A stretch of 64,000 nt of DNA. Source: Bacteroidaceae bacterium. Its GTDB lineage: Bacteria; Bacteroidota; Bacteroidia; Bacteroidales; Bacteroidaceae. Shown here piece after piece: positions 45,344 through 54,132 of the stretch. The notes beneath the pieces are model-generated. The model was not told the DNA's origin and ran no database searches. It was given only the letters and a program-made list of their open reading frames with translations. The number at the start of each line of letters is the position of its first letter. Positions within the stretch are counted from its first letter, which is position 1. Both the position numbers and the translations under genes were made by a program. Location: contig JAFZVY010000073.1 in NCBI GenBank assembly GCA_017617575.1, positions 37,088 to 101,087 on the forward strand. Direction: 5' to 3'.

Positions 45344-46654
45344 ATGACATACAAGGAAACAACTGAATATCTTTTTACGAGTGCACCCTTGTTTCAGAAT
45401 ATTGGGAAGGATGCTTACAAGGAAGGACTGAGTAATACTGAGGCTCTTGACGAACACTTCGGACACCCACATCGTGCATATAAGACAATACACGTGGCAG
45501 GAACGAACGGCAAGGGCTCTACTTCGCACACCATAGCTGCCGTACTTCAGGCTGCTGGGTATAAGGTGGGACTCTTCACATCGCCACACCTCATAGATTT
45601 TCGTGAGAGGATAAGGGTCAATGGAGAGATGATTTCGGAGCAGTATGTCATAGACTTCGTTGAGCAGCATCGCTCTTTCTTCGAGCCACTCTACCCTTCT
45701 TTCTTCGAACTTACGACGGCTATGGCGTTCAAGTATTTCGAGGAGCAGAAGGTGGATATTGCCGTCATCGAGGTAGGCCTTGGCGGACGACTTGACTGTA
45801 CGAACATCATAAGTCCTATTACGTCCATCATCACAAACATCAGCTTTGACCATGTGGCTTTCCTTGGCAACACACTTGCAAAGATTGCTGGCGAGAAGGC
45901 TGGTATTATAAAAAGAGGTGTACCTGTCGTTATTGGCGAGACTGTTGATGAGACACGACCTGTGTTTGAAGCCAAGGCAAAGGAGGTTGGCACGTCCATT
46001 TACTTTGCGGAGGAAGATACGGAGGTGAAGTCATACACGTTCAAGCCTGAAGGTGGCGTGTTGTACGATACGGAGACCTATGGCGAGATTCATGCCGAGC
46101 TGTGCGGAAGGTGTCAGGTCAAGAATGCTCGTACTATCCTTTGCGCCCTGAAGCACATAAACGAGGCACTTGGAGGTACCTTGTCCGTTGACAACGTGAA
46201 GGCTGGCTTCTCATCCGTATGTGAAAGTACAGGTTTGATGGGAAGATGGCAGAAGATTAAGGAACAGCCTCTTACGATATGCGATACTGGTCATAACGTA
46301 GGCGGTTTTGAGGACATAACACGTCAGTTGGCAGGTATTGGCGAAAGGCTGAAGACTACTGGCGGCAAGATGCGCATCGTACTCGGAATGGTGAATGACA
46401 AGGACATAAATGGCGTCCTTTCCATGTTGCCAACAGATGCCATCTACTATTTCACGCAGGCAAGTGTGAAGCGTGCCATGCCATGTGGCGACATTCGTAA
46501 ACTGGCAAGCAACCATAATCTTCTTGGAAACGATTACCCATCTGTGCGCGAAGCATACCTTGCAGCACAAAAAGATGCAAAGATGCATGATTTCGTGTAC
46601 GTTGGAGGAAGTAGTTTCGTGGTTGCAGACCTTCTGACATACCTCCATTCTTGA
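45344..46654 (+). CDS. folC: folylpolyglutamate synthase/dihydrofolate synthase
   Basis: 436 residues. ATP-binding P loop 'HVAGTNGKGSTSHTIAAVLQAAG' near residues 46-68; then 'GLFTSPHLIDFRERIRVNG', 'VIEVGLGGRLDCTN', 'GEKAGIIKRGVPVVIGE', and 'ICDTGHNVGGFED'. Adds glutamate to dihydropteroate and to folates in the cytoplasm. It begins 4 bp after the flavodoxin stop, so the two genes are co-transcribed. Confidence 0.96.
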   Translation: MTYKETTEYLFTSAPLFQNIGKDAYKEGLSNTEALDEHFGHPHRAYKTIHVAGTNGKGSTSHTIAAVLQAAGYKVGLFTSPHLIDFRERIRVNGEMISEQYVIDFVEQHRSFFEPLYPSFFELTTAMAFKYFEEQKVDIAVIEVGLGGRLDCTNIISPITSIITNISFDHVAFLGNTLAKIAGEKAGIIKRGVPVVIGETVDETRPVFEAKAKEVGTSIYFAEEDTEVKSYTFKPEGGVLYDTETYGEIHAELCGRCQVKNARTILCALKHINEALGGTLSVDNVKAGFSSVCESTGLMGRWQKIKEQPLTICDTGHNVGGFEDITRQLAGIGERLKTTGGKMRIVLGMVNDKDINGVLSMLPTDAIYYFTQASVKRAMPCGDIRKLASNHNLLGNDYPSVREAYLAAQKDAKMHDFVYVGGSSFVVADLLTYLHS

Positions 46655-46691
46655 CGTGCTCAAAAAAAAAAGTTTCAGCGAAAAGCAAAAA

Positions 46692-46699
46692 TATCTTTG
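46692..46699 (+). promoter_or_regulatory. -7 element of the galM promoter
   Basis: TATCTTTG about 120 bp upstream of galM; matches TAnnTTTG, preceded by TTTC 15 bp away. No obvious operator. Confidence 0.45.
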
Positions 46700-46818
46700 T
46701 TTTTATTCGCTCAAATGAAAAAAAATAGTTTTATTTGCAATAAATTTGTTGTGGGTCATCAAACGTTGGCTTCGCAGCTTGAAAAATACGTACTAATACG
46801 AACTAAAAAGATATAATC

Positions 46819-47898
46819 ATGAGCACATCTCAAAATCTATGCGGAATCAATCCCGCAGACTTTCAAAGAGAGGTAAATGGCAAGAAGACAGACCTCTACA
46901 TTCTTAAGAATAGCAAAGGCTACGAAGTAGCAGTTTCTAACTATGGTGGCGCTATCGTAGCAATCATGGTGCCTGACAAGGACGGCAAGGTTGCCAACGT
47001 CATTCAGGGCTTCGACAATATCGACGAGTACTTGAAGGGTAACGAGCCTTACCTCTCTACTCTTATCGGTCGTTTCGGCAACCGTATCTGTGACGGTAAG
47101 TTCCAGCTCAACGGCAAGCAGTACAGCCTTGTGGTAAACAACGGCAAGAACGCTCTCCACGGAGGCCCTACAGGTCTCCACGCTCAGGTTTGGGACGCTT
47201 ACCAGACAGGTAGCCAGAACCTCACACTCAACACTATCCTCCCTTATGGTCATGAAGGATTCTCTGGTGAGGTGAAGATTTCAGTTGAATACACTTGGAC
47301 TGATGATAACGAGCTTATCCTTGAGTACTTCGCTACTACAAACAAGAAGACTATCATCAACCTCACACATCACGCATTCTTCTCAATTCAGGGAATCGCA
47401 AACCCAACTCCAACAGTTGACGACTTGATTCTTGAGATGAACTGTGACTTCTACGTACCAACAGACGAGACATCAATCCCAACAGGTGAGATTCTCAAGG
47501 TTGAGGGTACTCCATTCGATTTCCGCAAGCCAAAGCCAATTGGCCAGGACATCAACGCAGACCACGAGCAGATTAAGTTTGGTCAGGGCTACGACCACAA
47601 CTATGTATGTAACAAGAAGGAGGTTGGCGAGTTGACTCTTGCTGCACGTTTGACAGACCCTAAGTCTGGACGTGTGCTTGAGACTTACACAACTGAGCCA
47701 GGTCTCCAGCTCTATACAGGTAACTTCCTTTCTGGTTTCAAGATTCAGCACGGTTGCACAGCACCACGTCGTTCTGCTGTGTGCTTCGAGGCTCAGCACT
47801 TCCCTGACTCTCCAAACCGTCCATACTTCCCTTCTACAGTTCTCAACCCTGGAGAGAAGTATAACCAGAAGACAATCTACAAGTTCGACACAATCTAA
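46819..47898 (+). CDS. galM: aldose 1-epimerase (mutarotase)
   Basis: 359 residues. Interconverts alpha- and beta-galactose before phosphorylation. Family segments: 'GAIVAIMVPDKDG', 'LIGRFGNRICDGKFQLNG', 'NALHGGPTGLHAQVWDA' with the first catalytic His, 'NLTHHAFFSIQG' with the second, 'QGYDHNYV' and 'EPGLQLYTGNFL', with the catalytic Glu in 'CFEAQHFPDSPNRPYFP'. No signal peptide. Strong codon bias. First gene of a galM-galK-transporter cluster. Confidence 0.96.
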   Translation: MSTSQNLCGINPADFQREVNGKKTDLYILKNSKGYEVAVSNYGGAIVAIMVPDKDGKVANVIQGFDNIDEYLKGNEPYLSTLIGRFGNRICDGKFQLNGKQYSLVVNNGKNALHGGPTGLHAQVWDAYQTGSQNLTLNTILPYGHEGFSGEVKISVEYTWTDDNELILEYFATTNKKTIINLTHHAFFSIQGIANPTPTVDDLILEMNCDFYVPTDETSIPTGEILKVEGTPFDFRKPKPIGQDINADHEQIKFGQGYDHNYVCNKKEVGELTLAARLTDPKSGRVLETYTTEPGLQLYTGNFLSGFKIQHGCTAPRRSAVCFEAQHFPDSPNRPYFPSTVLNPGEKYNQKTIYKFDTI

Positions 47899-47964
47899 AC
47901 ATAATATTTCCTGAGGGTTCTCGGCCATGGCGGCTGGGAATTCTTGGGATTCTTGTCAAATAAT

Positions 47965-48231
47965 AACAACCGTAGTAAAAAGTAGTAAACAGAAGTAAAA
48001 TGGAGTAAAGAGACGTTACTTAAATTAGGAATTAGAAATTAGTAACTAAGCGAAGCGGTCTCACTGACCATAGGGAAGTAATGAGGAATGACAAGCACCA
48101 CCGTTGGATATTCTGTCCCGAATGGCTATTACTCATTACGCATTGCTCATTACTATTTATTGGCAGACTATCGTCTTTTTACTTCTTTTAACTCCCTTTT
48201 ACTCCAATTAACTACAAGCAAGTTAAAAACT
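47965..48231. repeat. composite repeat block between galM and galK
   Basis: AGTAAA/GGAGTAAA words at about 47970-48015 and the inverted TTTACTTC/TTTTACTCC words at 48177-48226 form the outer arms. Inside are ATTAGGAATTAG words, one inverted copy of the GCGGTC dispersed repeat (48047-48083), and CCCGAATGGCTATTA (48113-48127). No gene in this 396-bp gap. Confidence 0.75.
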
Positions 48232-48294
48232 TGCAAAGATTAGACAACAAAAAAATTAAACTAAATATTAACCTTGTAAACTACTGATTTAATT

Positions 48295-49461
48295 ATGAAG
48301 TTAACAATTGATGATGTAAGACAGCGTTTCCAGAAGCACCTTGGTGGTGAGCCAGGTTCTGTATATGCTTCTCCAGGTCGTATCAACCTCATTGGTGAGC
48401 ATACTGACTACAACGGAGGTTTCGTATTCCCAGGCGCTGTTGAGCAGGGAATGATTGCAGAAATCCGTCCTAACGGTACACGTACCATCAAGGCGTACTC
48501 TATCGACCTCAAGGACTACGACGAGTTCTCTCTCGACGATCCTAAGGGACCAAAGGCAAGCCACTTCCGTTACATCTACGGTGTAGCTAAGGAGATGGAG
48601 AAGCTTGGCGTTAAGGTTATGGGATTCGACACAGCATTCGCTGGTGACGTTCCACTCGGCGCTGGTATGTCTTCTTCTGCTGCCCTTGAGAGCTGCTACG
48701 CATTCGCTATCAACGACCTCTTCGGCGACAACAAGGTGAGCAAGATGGATCTTGCTAAGGCTGGTCAGGCTACTGAGCACAACTACCTCGGTCTCAACTG
48801 CGGTATCATGGACCAGTTCGCTTCTGTTCACGGTAAGAATGGCAACCTCATGCGTCTCGACTGCCGTAGCGGTGAGTTTGAGTATTTCCCATGGAATCCA
48901 AAGGGCTACAAGCTCGTTCTCGTAAACTCTTGCGTAAAGCACGAACTTGTTGGTTCTCCATATAATGACCGTCGTAACTCTTGTGAGAACGTGGTTAGGG
49001 CTATCAAGGCTAAGCACCCAGAGAAGAAGATTGAGACTCTCCGCGAGGCAACTTGGGACGAGCTCAAGGAAGTGGCAAACGACGTTCCTGCAGAGGATCT
49101 CAAGCGCGCTACATTCGTACTCGGTGAGAAGGACCGTGTGCTTGCAGTTTGTGACGCTCTCGAGAGAGGCGACTACGAGACTGTAGGTCAGAAGATGTAC
49201 GAGACTCACTATGGCCTTTCTAAGGAGTATGACGTATCTTGCGAAGAGCTCGACTTCCTCAACGACGTAGCTAAGGAGTGCTCTGTTACAGGTTCACGTA
49301 TCATGGGTGGTGGCTTCGGTGGTTGTACTATCAACCTCGTTGCTGACGAGCTTTACGACAACTTCACAAAGACTGTTGTCAAGAAGTTCAAGGAGAAGTA
49401 CGGCAAGGAGCCAATCATCATCGACGTAGTTATCGGTGACGGTTCACGCAAGCTTGCATAA
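48295..49461 (+). CDS. galK: galactokinase
   Basis: 388 residues, GHMP kinase. Phosphorylates galactose at C1. Signature 'GRINLIGEHTDYNGG' near residues 28-42, ATP-binding 'PLGAGMSSSAALES' near 121-134, and 'GSRIMGGGFGGCTI' near 335-348. Strong codon bias. Same strand as galM and the MFS transporter. Confidence 0.97.
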   Translation: MKLTIDDVRQRFQKHLGGEPGSVYASPGRINLIGEHTDYNGGFVFPGAVEQGMIAEIRPNGTRTIKAYSIDLKDYDEFSLDDPKGPKASHFRYIYGVAKEMEKLGVKVMGFDTAFAGDVPLGAGMSSSAALESCYAFAINDLFGDNKVSKMDLAKAGQATEHNYLGLNCGIMDQFASVHGKNGNLMRLDCRSGEFEYFPWNPKGYKLVLVNSCVKHELVGSPYNDRRNSCENVVRAIKAKHPEKKIETLREATWDELKEVANDVPAEDLKRATFVLGEKDRVLAVCDALERGDYETVGQKMYETHYGLSKEYDVSCEELDFLNDVAKECSVTGSRIMGGGFGGCTINLVADELYDNFTKTVVKKFKEKYGKEPIIIDVVIGDGSRKLA

Positions 49462-49508
49462 TCAACTAATTAGGTACAAACTATTAACCAAATACTTTAA
49501 TGAAAGAC

Positions 49509-49533
49509 GGGCTCAGGCTTATCACCTGAGCCC
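49509..49533 (+). terminator. hairpin between galK and the transporter gene
   Basis: GGGCTCAGG (49509-49517) pairs perfectly with 49525-49533. Only a weak T run follows (TCTTATAG), so it could be an intra-operon attenuator or RNA-stability hairpin rather than a full terminator. Confidence 0.55.
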
Positions 49534-49550
49534 TCTTATAGAATATATTT

Positions 49551-50804
49551 ATGGCACAAGAACAGAAAAGAAACTGGGTCGCAATTATAACTATGTTCTT
49601 CATCTTCGCGATGATTAGTTTTGTGACTAACATGGCTGCTCCATTCGGTAACATCTGGGGTATGTCATACGAATGGGCAGGTATGGCTGGTAACCTTATG
49701 AACTTTACCGCTTACCTTATCCTCGGAATCCCTGCTGGTAACATGCTCATCAAGTACGGATACAAGAAGACAGCTCTCATCGCACTCATCGTAGGTGCTA
49801 TCGGTCTCGGTATTCAGCTTCTCTCAGGCATCGTCAGCAACGTATATGTTTACCTCCTCGGTGCTCTCATCTGTGGTTTCTGCGTATGTATGCTCAACAC
49901 AGTTGTGAACCCAATGCTTAACCTCCTCGGTGGTGGTGGTAACACAGGTAACCAGCTCGTTCAGGCTGGTGGTTCCCTCAACTCATTGGCAGGAACAGCA
50001 ACTCCAATCCTTGCAGGTGCCCTCGTAGGTACGCTCACTAAGGATTCATTCCCAGACGTTGCACCACTCATCATCACAGGTATCGTTATCTTCCTCGCAG
50101 CATTCGCTGTAATCTCATTCATCAAGATTGTAGAGCCACAGGGCGACCTCAAGAACGTAACATACGAGAAGTCCCCACTCGACTTCCGTCATTGCAAGCT
50201 CGGTATCATCGCCATCTTCTTCTACGTAGGTGTTGAGATTGCCACTCCAGGTATGATGAACGCATGGATTAGCCATGAGTCATGGGAAGGTGCAGCTACC
50301 GTAGCAGGTTCACTTGCAGGTATCTACTGGTTCCTCATGCTCATTGGTCGTCTCACTTCTACATTCATCTCAGGTATGGTTTCAACTCGTACACAGATGA
50401 TTGCAGTGTCAACACTCGGCATCATCCTTATCGTTGCTGCCATCTTCACAGGCGACATTACTACAACATTGAACATCAACCTTGGATTCATTGAGATTTC
50501 CAACGCTACAGTTCCACTCTCATGTGTGTTCATCTTCCTTTGCGGACTTTGCACATCAGTAATGTGGGGTGGAATCTTCAACCTCTCAACTGAGGGACTC
50601 GGCAAGTACACAGCCAAGGCTTCAGGTCTCTTCATGGTTATGGTATTCGGTGGTGGTATGATGCCATTCTTCCAGGACCTCGTGGTACGTCCATTCACAG
50701 GCTACCTCGGTTCATACTGGCTCATCGTTGCCATGCTCGTTTACATCCTCTGGTACTCAGTATCAGGTTGCAAGAACGTAAACAAGGACATCAAGGTTGA
50801 CTAA
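49551..50804 (+). CDS. MFS sugar transporter, probably for galactose
   Basis: 417 residues with about 12 transmembrane helices. It has the major-facilitator loop 'KYGYKKTALIALIVG' between helices 2 and 3 and a central hydrophilic break ('KIVEPQGDLKNVTYEKSPLDF'). Overall pattern resembles the FucP/GluP-like H+-sugar symporters. Being directly downstream of galK with a 90-bp gap, galactose is the likely substrate (inference from context). Confidence 0.88.
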   Translation: MAQEQKRNWVAIITMFFIFAMISFVTNMAAPFGNIWGMSYEWAGMAGNLMNFTAYLILGIPAGNMLIKYGYKKTALIALIVGAIGLGIQLLSGIVSNVYVYLLGALICGFCVCMLNTVVNPMLNLLGGGGNTGNQLVQAGGSLNSLAGTATPILAGALVGTLTKDSFPDVAPLIITGIVIFLAAFAVISFIKIVEPQGDLKNVTYEKSPLDFRHCKLGIIAIFFYVGVEIATPGMMNAWISHESWEGAATVAGSLAGIYWFLMLIGRLTSTFISGMVSTRTQMIAVSTLGIILIVAAIFTGDITTTLNINLGFIEISNATVPLSCVFIFLCGLCTSVMWGGIFNLSTEGLGKYTAKASGLFMVMVFGGGMMPFFQDLVVRPFTGYLGSYWLIVAMLVYILWYSVSGCKNVNKDIKVD

Positions 50805-50833
50805 ACTTTGAATTTAACATTATTATGATATAA

Positions 50834-50866
50834 GGGTGTGTCAAGCGTGCTTGGCACACCTTTTTT
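50834..50866 (+). terminator. rho-independent terminator of the galactose cluster
   Basis: GGTGTGTCAAG pairs with CTTGGCACACC (one G-T wobble), loop CGTG, followed by six T. Confidence 0.88.
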
Positions 50867-51057
50867 GTGTGTCTGTACAACTCCAGATAAATCAACGGAC
50901 AACTCACCAGCCTTTCAGGCTTCCCCCCTCGACAAAATATAATCGTTATTTGTCCGAAAATACATCCTCTTTTCGTAATAAATACGATAAGAACGCCCCT
51001 CGTTTGTTAATAATTGTCAAATATAATGGATGTGAAGACAAATAAATTGACAAAAAG

Positions 51058-51088
51058 TTTGTCATCACTCCCCTTTTTCGTATTTTTG
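51058..51088 (+). promoter_or_regulatory. promoter of the second sugar porter gene
   Basis: TTTG at 51058-51061, 19-bp spacer, TATTTTTG at 51081-51088: a textbook Bacteroidetes promoter. It implies a ~300-nt leader containing the CACAGAGAA palindrome (51132-51229) before the start at 51396. Confidence 0.8.
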
Positions 51089-51131
51089 CGATGAAAAGGG
51101 ATTTGAAAAAACGAAAATTAAAAGAATTTTA

Positions 51132-51229
51132 TTTCAACACAGAGAACACGGAGGACTCAGAGAAGAAAAATGAGTCTTTGTATTTATCGAAAGAAATCTT
51201 TGTGTACTCTGTGTTCTCTGTGTTTCAAA
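51132..51229. repeat. palindromic CACAGAGAA 9-mer element, copy 2
   Basis: Left arm 51132-51164 (CACAGAGAA, CACGGAGGA, CTCAGAGAA), right arm 51207-51229 (CTCTGTG, TTCTCTGTG). It lies in the transcribed leader of the sugar-porter gene, so the mRNA should fold into a long hairpin. Confidence 0.85.
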
Positions 51230-51395
51230 AATCTTGTTTTCATCTTTATTTAGAGAAGATGATGAGAAACAAAATTTTCCTTAATTTTACCTTCGGTGAG
51301 AAAAGTTCTAAATCTTCGTTTTCCCTCCCTATCCGCGAAAACTCAAAAAAACTAAAATTGAACTTAATAACAATATTAACTAACATCTAAATTTT

Positions 51396-52865
51396 ATGAA
51401 TCAAAACGAGAATGGCTCTAAAGCCTATCTTTTCTCCATTGTGCTCGTAGCGGTAATCGGAGGCTTGCTCTTCGGTTATGACACAGCCGTCATCTCGGGT
51501 GCGGAGAAAGGACTTCAAGCATTTTTCATGGGTGCTACAGACTTCCAGTACACAGACTTCTGGCATGGTTTCACAAGTTCAAGTGCATTGATAGGATGTA
51601 TCATCGGTAGTAGTATCTCAGGTCTCCTCGCAAGCAACTGGGGACGTAAGAAGTCACTTATCTTTGCAGGCGTCATGTTCTTCATCTCAGCATGGGGTTC
51701 CATGTACCCAGAGACTATGGTGCTTGCCAAGGGTGAACCAAACCTCACACTCCTCATCGTGTTCAACATCTACCGCGTCATCGGAGGCGTCGGCGTGGGA
51801 CTTGCCTCTGCCGTATGCCCTATGTACATCGGTGAGATTGCGCCAAGCGGCATCCGTGGCATGCTCGTAAGCTGGAACCAGTTTGCCATCATCTTCGGAC
51901 AGCTCGTCGTGTATTTCGCCAACTTCTTCATCCTCGGAGAACACACACAGCCTGTCATCGAGAGCATCGGCCAGGGTGTCAACCAGCTCGTTCCTGGTAG
52001 CGACCCATGGACCATCGCAACAGGTTGGCGCTATATGTTCGGTTCAGAGATGATACCAGCAGGACTCTTTGCCATCCTCATCTGCTTCGTGCCAGAGACA
52101 CCACGCTACCTTGCATCCATCGGCGAGGACGCCAAGGCAGAGAGCATCCTTGCAAAGATTAACGGAGTGAGCAAGGCAAAGGAGATACTCCACGACATCA
52201 AGGAGACAATGGTCGTAAAGACAGAGCCACTCATGACATACGGATTCATCTGCATCTTCGTGGGCATCATGCTCTCTGTGTTCCAGCAGGCAGTAGGTAT
52301 CAATGCCGTTCTCTACTTCGCACCACGTATCTACGGTGCAATGGGATTTGACGACCCAATGAAGCTCACCGTGTTCAACGGTATCGTTAACCTCGGCTTC
52401 ACATGCGTGGCCATCTTCACGGTTGAGAAGCTCGGACGCAAGCCACTCCTCATCGTCGGCTCACTCGGCATGGCACTCGGAGCAATCGGAGTAGCATGTA
52501 CATTCGACGGAGCAATAAACGGTGAAGAGACAAAGCAGCTCTTCTGTATGATATCCCTCATGGTTTATTCAGCATCATTCATGTTCTCATGGGGACCAAT
52601 ATGCTGGGTACTCATCGCCGAGGTGTTCCCTAACACCATCCGTGGTGGTGCCGTAGCCATTGCCGTGGCCTTCCAGTGGATATTCAACTGGATTGTTTCC
52701 ACATCATTCGTGCCAATGGCAAACAGCCTCGGCTACGCATTCGTTTACACCCTCTACGGCATCATCTGTGTCGTTGCTGCCATCTTCGTATGGAAGCTCG
52801 TCCCAGAGACAAAGGGCAAGACCCTTGAGGACATGACCAAGCTCTGGAAGGATAAGATGAAATAA
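51396..52865 (+). CDS. sugar porter family MFS transporter (XylE/AraE-like)
   Basis: 489 residues with 12 predicted helices. Sugar-porter signatures: 'GGLLFGYDTAVISGA' in helix 1, 'SNWGRKKSLIFAG' (first cytoplasmic loop), 'PETPRYLA' after helix 6, 'FQQAVGINAVLYFAP' in helix 7, 'KLGRKPLLIVG', and 'VPETKGKTLEDM' at the end. The family imports pentoses or hexoses by H+ symport; the exact sugar is unknown. Expressed from its own strong promoter with a long leader. Confidence 0.92.
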   Translation: MNQNENGSKAYLFSIVLVAVIGGLLFGYDTAVISGAEKGLQAFFMGATDFQYTDFWHGFTSSSALIGCIIGSSISGLLASNWGRKKSLIFAGVMFFISAWGSMYPETMVLAKGEPNLTLLIVFNIYRVIGGVGVGLASAVCPMYIGEIAPSGIRGMLVSWNQFAIIFGQLVVYFANFFILGEHTQPVIESIGQGVNQLVPGSDPWTIATGWRYMFGSEMIPAGLFAILICFVPETPRYLASIGEDAKAESILAKINGVSKAKEILHDIKETMVVKTEPLMTYGFICIFVGIMLSVFQQAVGINAVLYFAPRIYGAMGFDDPMKLTVFNGIVNLGFTCVAIFTVEKLGRKPLLIVGSLGMALGAIGVACTFDGAINGEETKQLFCMISLMVYSASFMFSWGPICWVLIAEVFPNTIRGGAVAIAVAFQWIFNWIVSTSFVPMANSLGYAFVYTLYGIICVVAAIFVWKLVPETKGKTLEDMTKLWKDKMK

Positions 52866-52897
52866 AACCCCATCACAACATATAATCATCAAATCAA

Positions 52898-52936
52898 TGA
52901 GGGTGTACCCATCACATGCGGTACACCCTCATTTTT
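52898..52936 (+). terminator. rho-independent terminator of the sugar porter gene
   Basis: TGAGGGTGTACC (52898-52909) pairs perfectly with 52920-52931; T run at 52932-52936. Confidence 0.9.
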
Positions 52937-52992
52937 ATATCACATTCTTCGTTGTTTCTTCCCTACTCGCCCATCCGATTCCGCTTTTCTGA

Positions 52993-53091
52993 GACTACCA
53001 TGAAACTTGAATTAGACTACCATGTCACTACTGCTAAAACTACCATCAAAACAAAATTAGACTACCATCAAAAAACTCTTTCATGGTAGTC
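52993..53091. repeat. GACTACCAT array at 22-23 bp, with one inverted copy
   Basis: GACTACCAT at 52993, 53015 and 53060, with AACTACCAT at 53038: spacing 22, 23, 22 bp. The reverse complement ATGGTAGTC follows at 53083-53091. A few unit flanks also agree (TTAGACTACCAT). It lies just outside the left end of the restriction island. Confidence 0.85.
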
Positions 53092-53102
53092 TTATGAAAA
53101 CC

Positions 53103-53143
53103 AAAATGCGTCGTTACTTTATGGGAAGTAGCGACGCATTTTT
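53103..53143. terminator. bidirectional terminator
   Basis: AAATGCGTCGTTACTTT pairs with AGTAGCGACGCATTT (one mismatch) around ATGGG. Runs of T follow on both strands. It closes the kinase-like gene from the right and separates it from the sugar-porter side. Confidence 0.75.
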
Positions 53144-53158
53144 ATATTCTGTAATTAC

Positions 53159-53932
53159 TCATTGTTTTTGTACAAATTTCACAATACAATCAATACATAT
53201 AGGGCACTCTGTTATCTTATCAATAAATACATTTGCAGGATGCATATCTTCAAGCACCAAACGGTCTGAAATATAATTTACTCCAGCACCATTCCAATTG
53301 TCATGGAATCCCTTTGCCATGACCATTTTATCAATCTCTTGTTTTGATGCCAAGCGAAGACAGTTTATATATGGCTGTGTAAGAATTATACGGAAAAGTC
53401 CATTACTGTCACGGGTAAAACCAATTACTTTCATTGCCGTTTCTGGAAACAACGTATTGTGCAACACAATTGCATCCAAGGCCTTTTGTGTTGTTGAATA
53501 GATAGAAACACGTTCTTTAACTACAGATGTGTCCCCATCTTTATAATACACTTTAGATTCTGCACCTTGTGCTATCATAGCACCAAAATTGTTCACAAGA
53601 ATCTTTTCTGAATCTTCAACCCATAGATTAGCGGACTTAGCCCATTCTACAATAAGTCTTTCTTGTTGCTCATCTATTTCCCAATTTGCTGGGATGCTTC
53701 TTTCGCAGCCTGCAACATTGCGACTTGCTCCAATGCTTGCTGTCGCGTAGCATGCGATGATGGACGCCCCAATGAGAGGCGCACCTGCTGTGCAGAGTCC
53801 TGCATGCTCTGATATATTGAATCGAGGAAAATCTTTTGTCCCATTTTGAATATCTGTTATATAATTGTTAATCTTATCAATTGAATTGTCAGAGAATCCA
53901 TCACGTTTTATGGCTTCAAATAATTCTTCCAT
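53159..53932 (-). CDS. stand-alone polyvalent-type protein-kinase-like protein
   Basis: 257 residues, cytoplasmic. From about residue 120 it matches the 'putative polyvalent protein kinase domain' seen inside giant polyvalent proteins of phages and conjugative elements: 'AQGAESKVYYKDGDTSVVKE' (nucleotide lysine probably Lys139), 'VLHNTLFPETAMKVIGFTRD', 'LTQPYI', a catalytic loop 'LEDMHPANVFID' (Asp229, His231, Asn234) and a metal Asp in 'ICIDCIV' (Asp248). Residues 1-115 are an uncharacterised cap with a Gly/Ala/Cys-rich stretch. Phosphorylation activity and target are unproven. It diverges from mcrBC, both with low GC. Confidence 0.75.
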   Translation of the reverse strand: MEELFEAIKRDGFSDNSIDKINNYITDIQNGTKDFPRFNISEHAGLCTAGAPLIGASIIACYATASIGASRNVAGCERSIPANWEIDEQQERLIVEWAKSANLWVEDSEKILVNNFGAMIAQGAESKVYYKDGDTSVVKERVSIYSTTQKALDAIVLHNTLFPETAMKVIGFTRDSNGLFRIILTQPYINCLRLASKQEIDKMVMAKGFHDNWNGAGVNYISDRLVLEDMHPANVFIDKITECPICIDCIVKFVQKQ

Positions 53933-54132
53933 AATATGATATTATGTATTTGACATTACTAAATGCAAATTTCGACAAAAACATTATAATTTGCAAATAA
54001 ATCAAATAAGAATTTAATGAACGAAACAAATTATTTGGGAAGCAAGATGTCGTACCTAAATATTCTCAAACATATTTTGTCAATTCATAATTATTTACCA
54101 AATTTGCATTTGAATTAACACAAAGAATTACT

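Noticed and set aside
48301-49209. 302-codon frame opposite galK
   Set aside because: A shadow of the strong codon bias of galK; no motif, and galK is certain.
51091-51390. Open frame of 99 codons upstream of the sugar porter gene
   Set aside because: It runs through the CACAGAGAA palindrome in the leader, has a low-complexity Lys/Ser/Asn composition and no recognisable motif.
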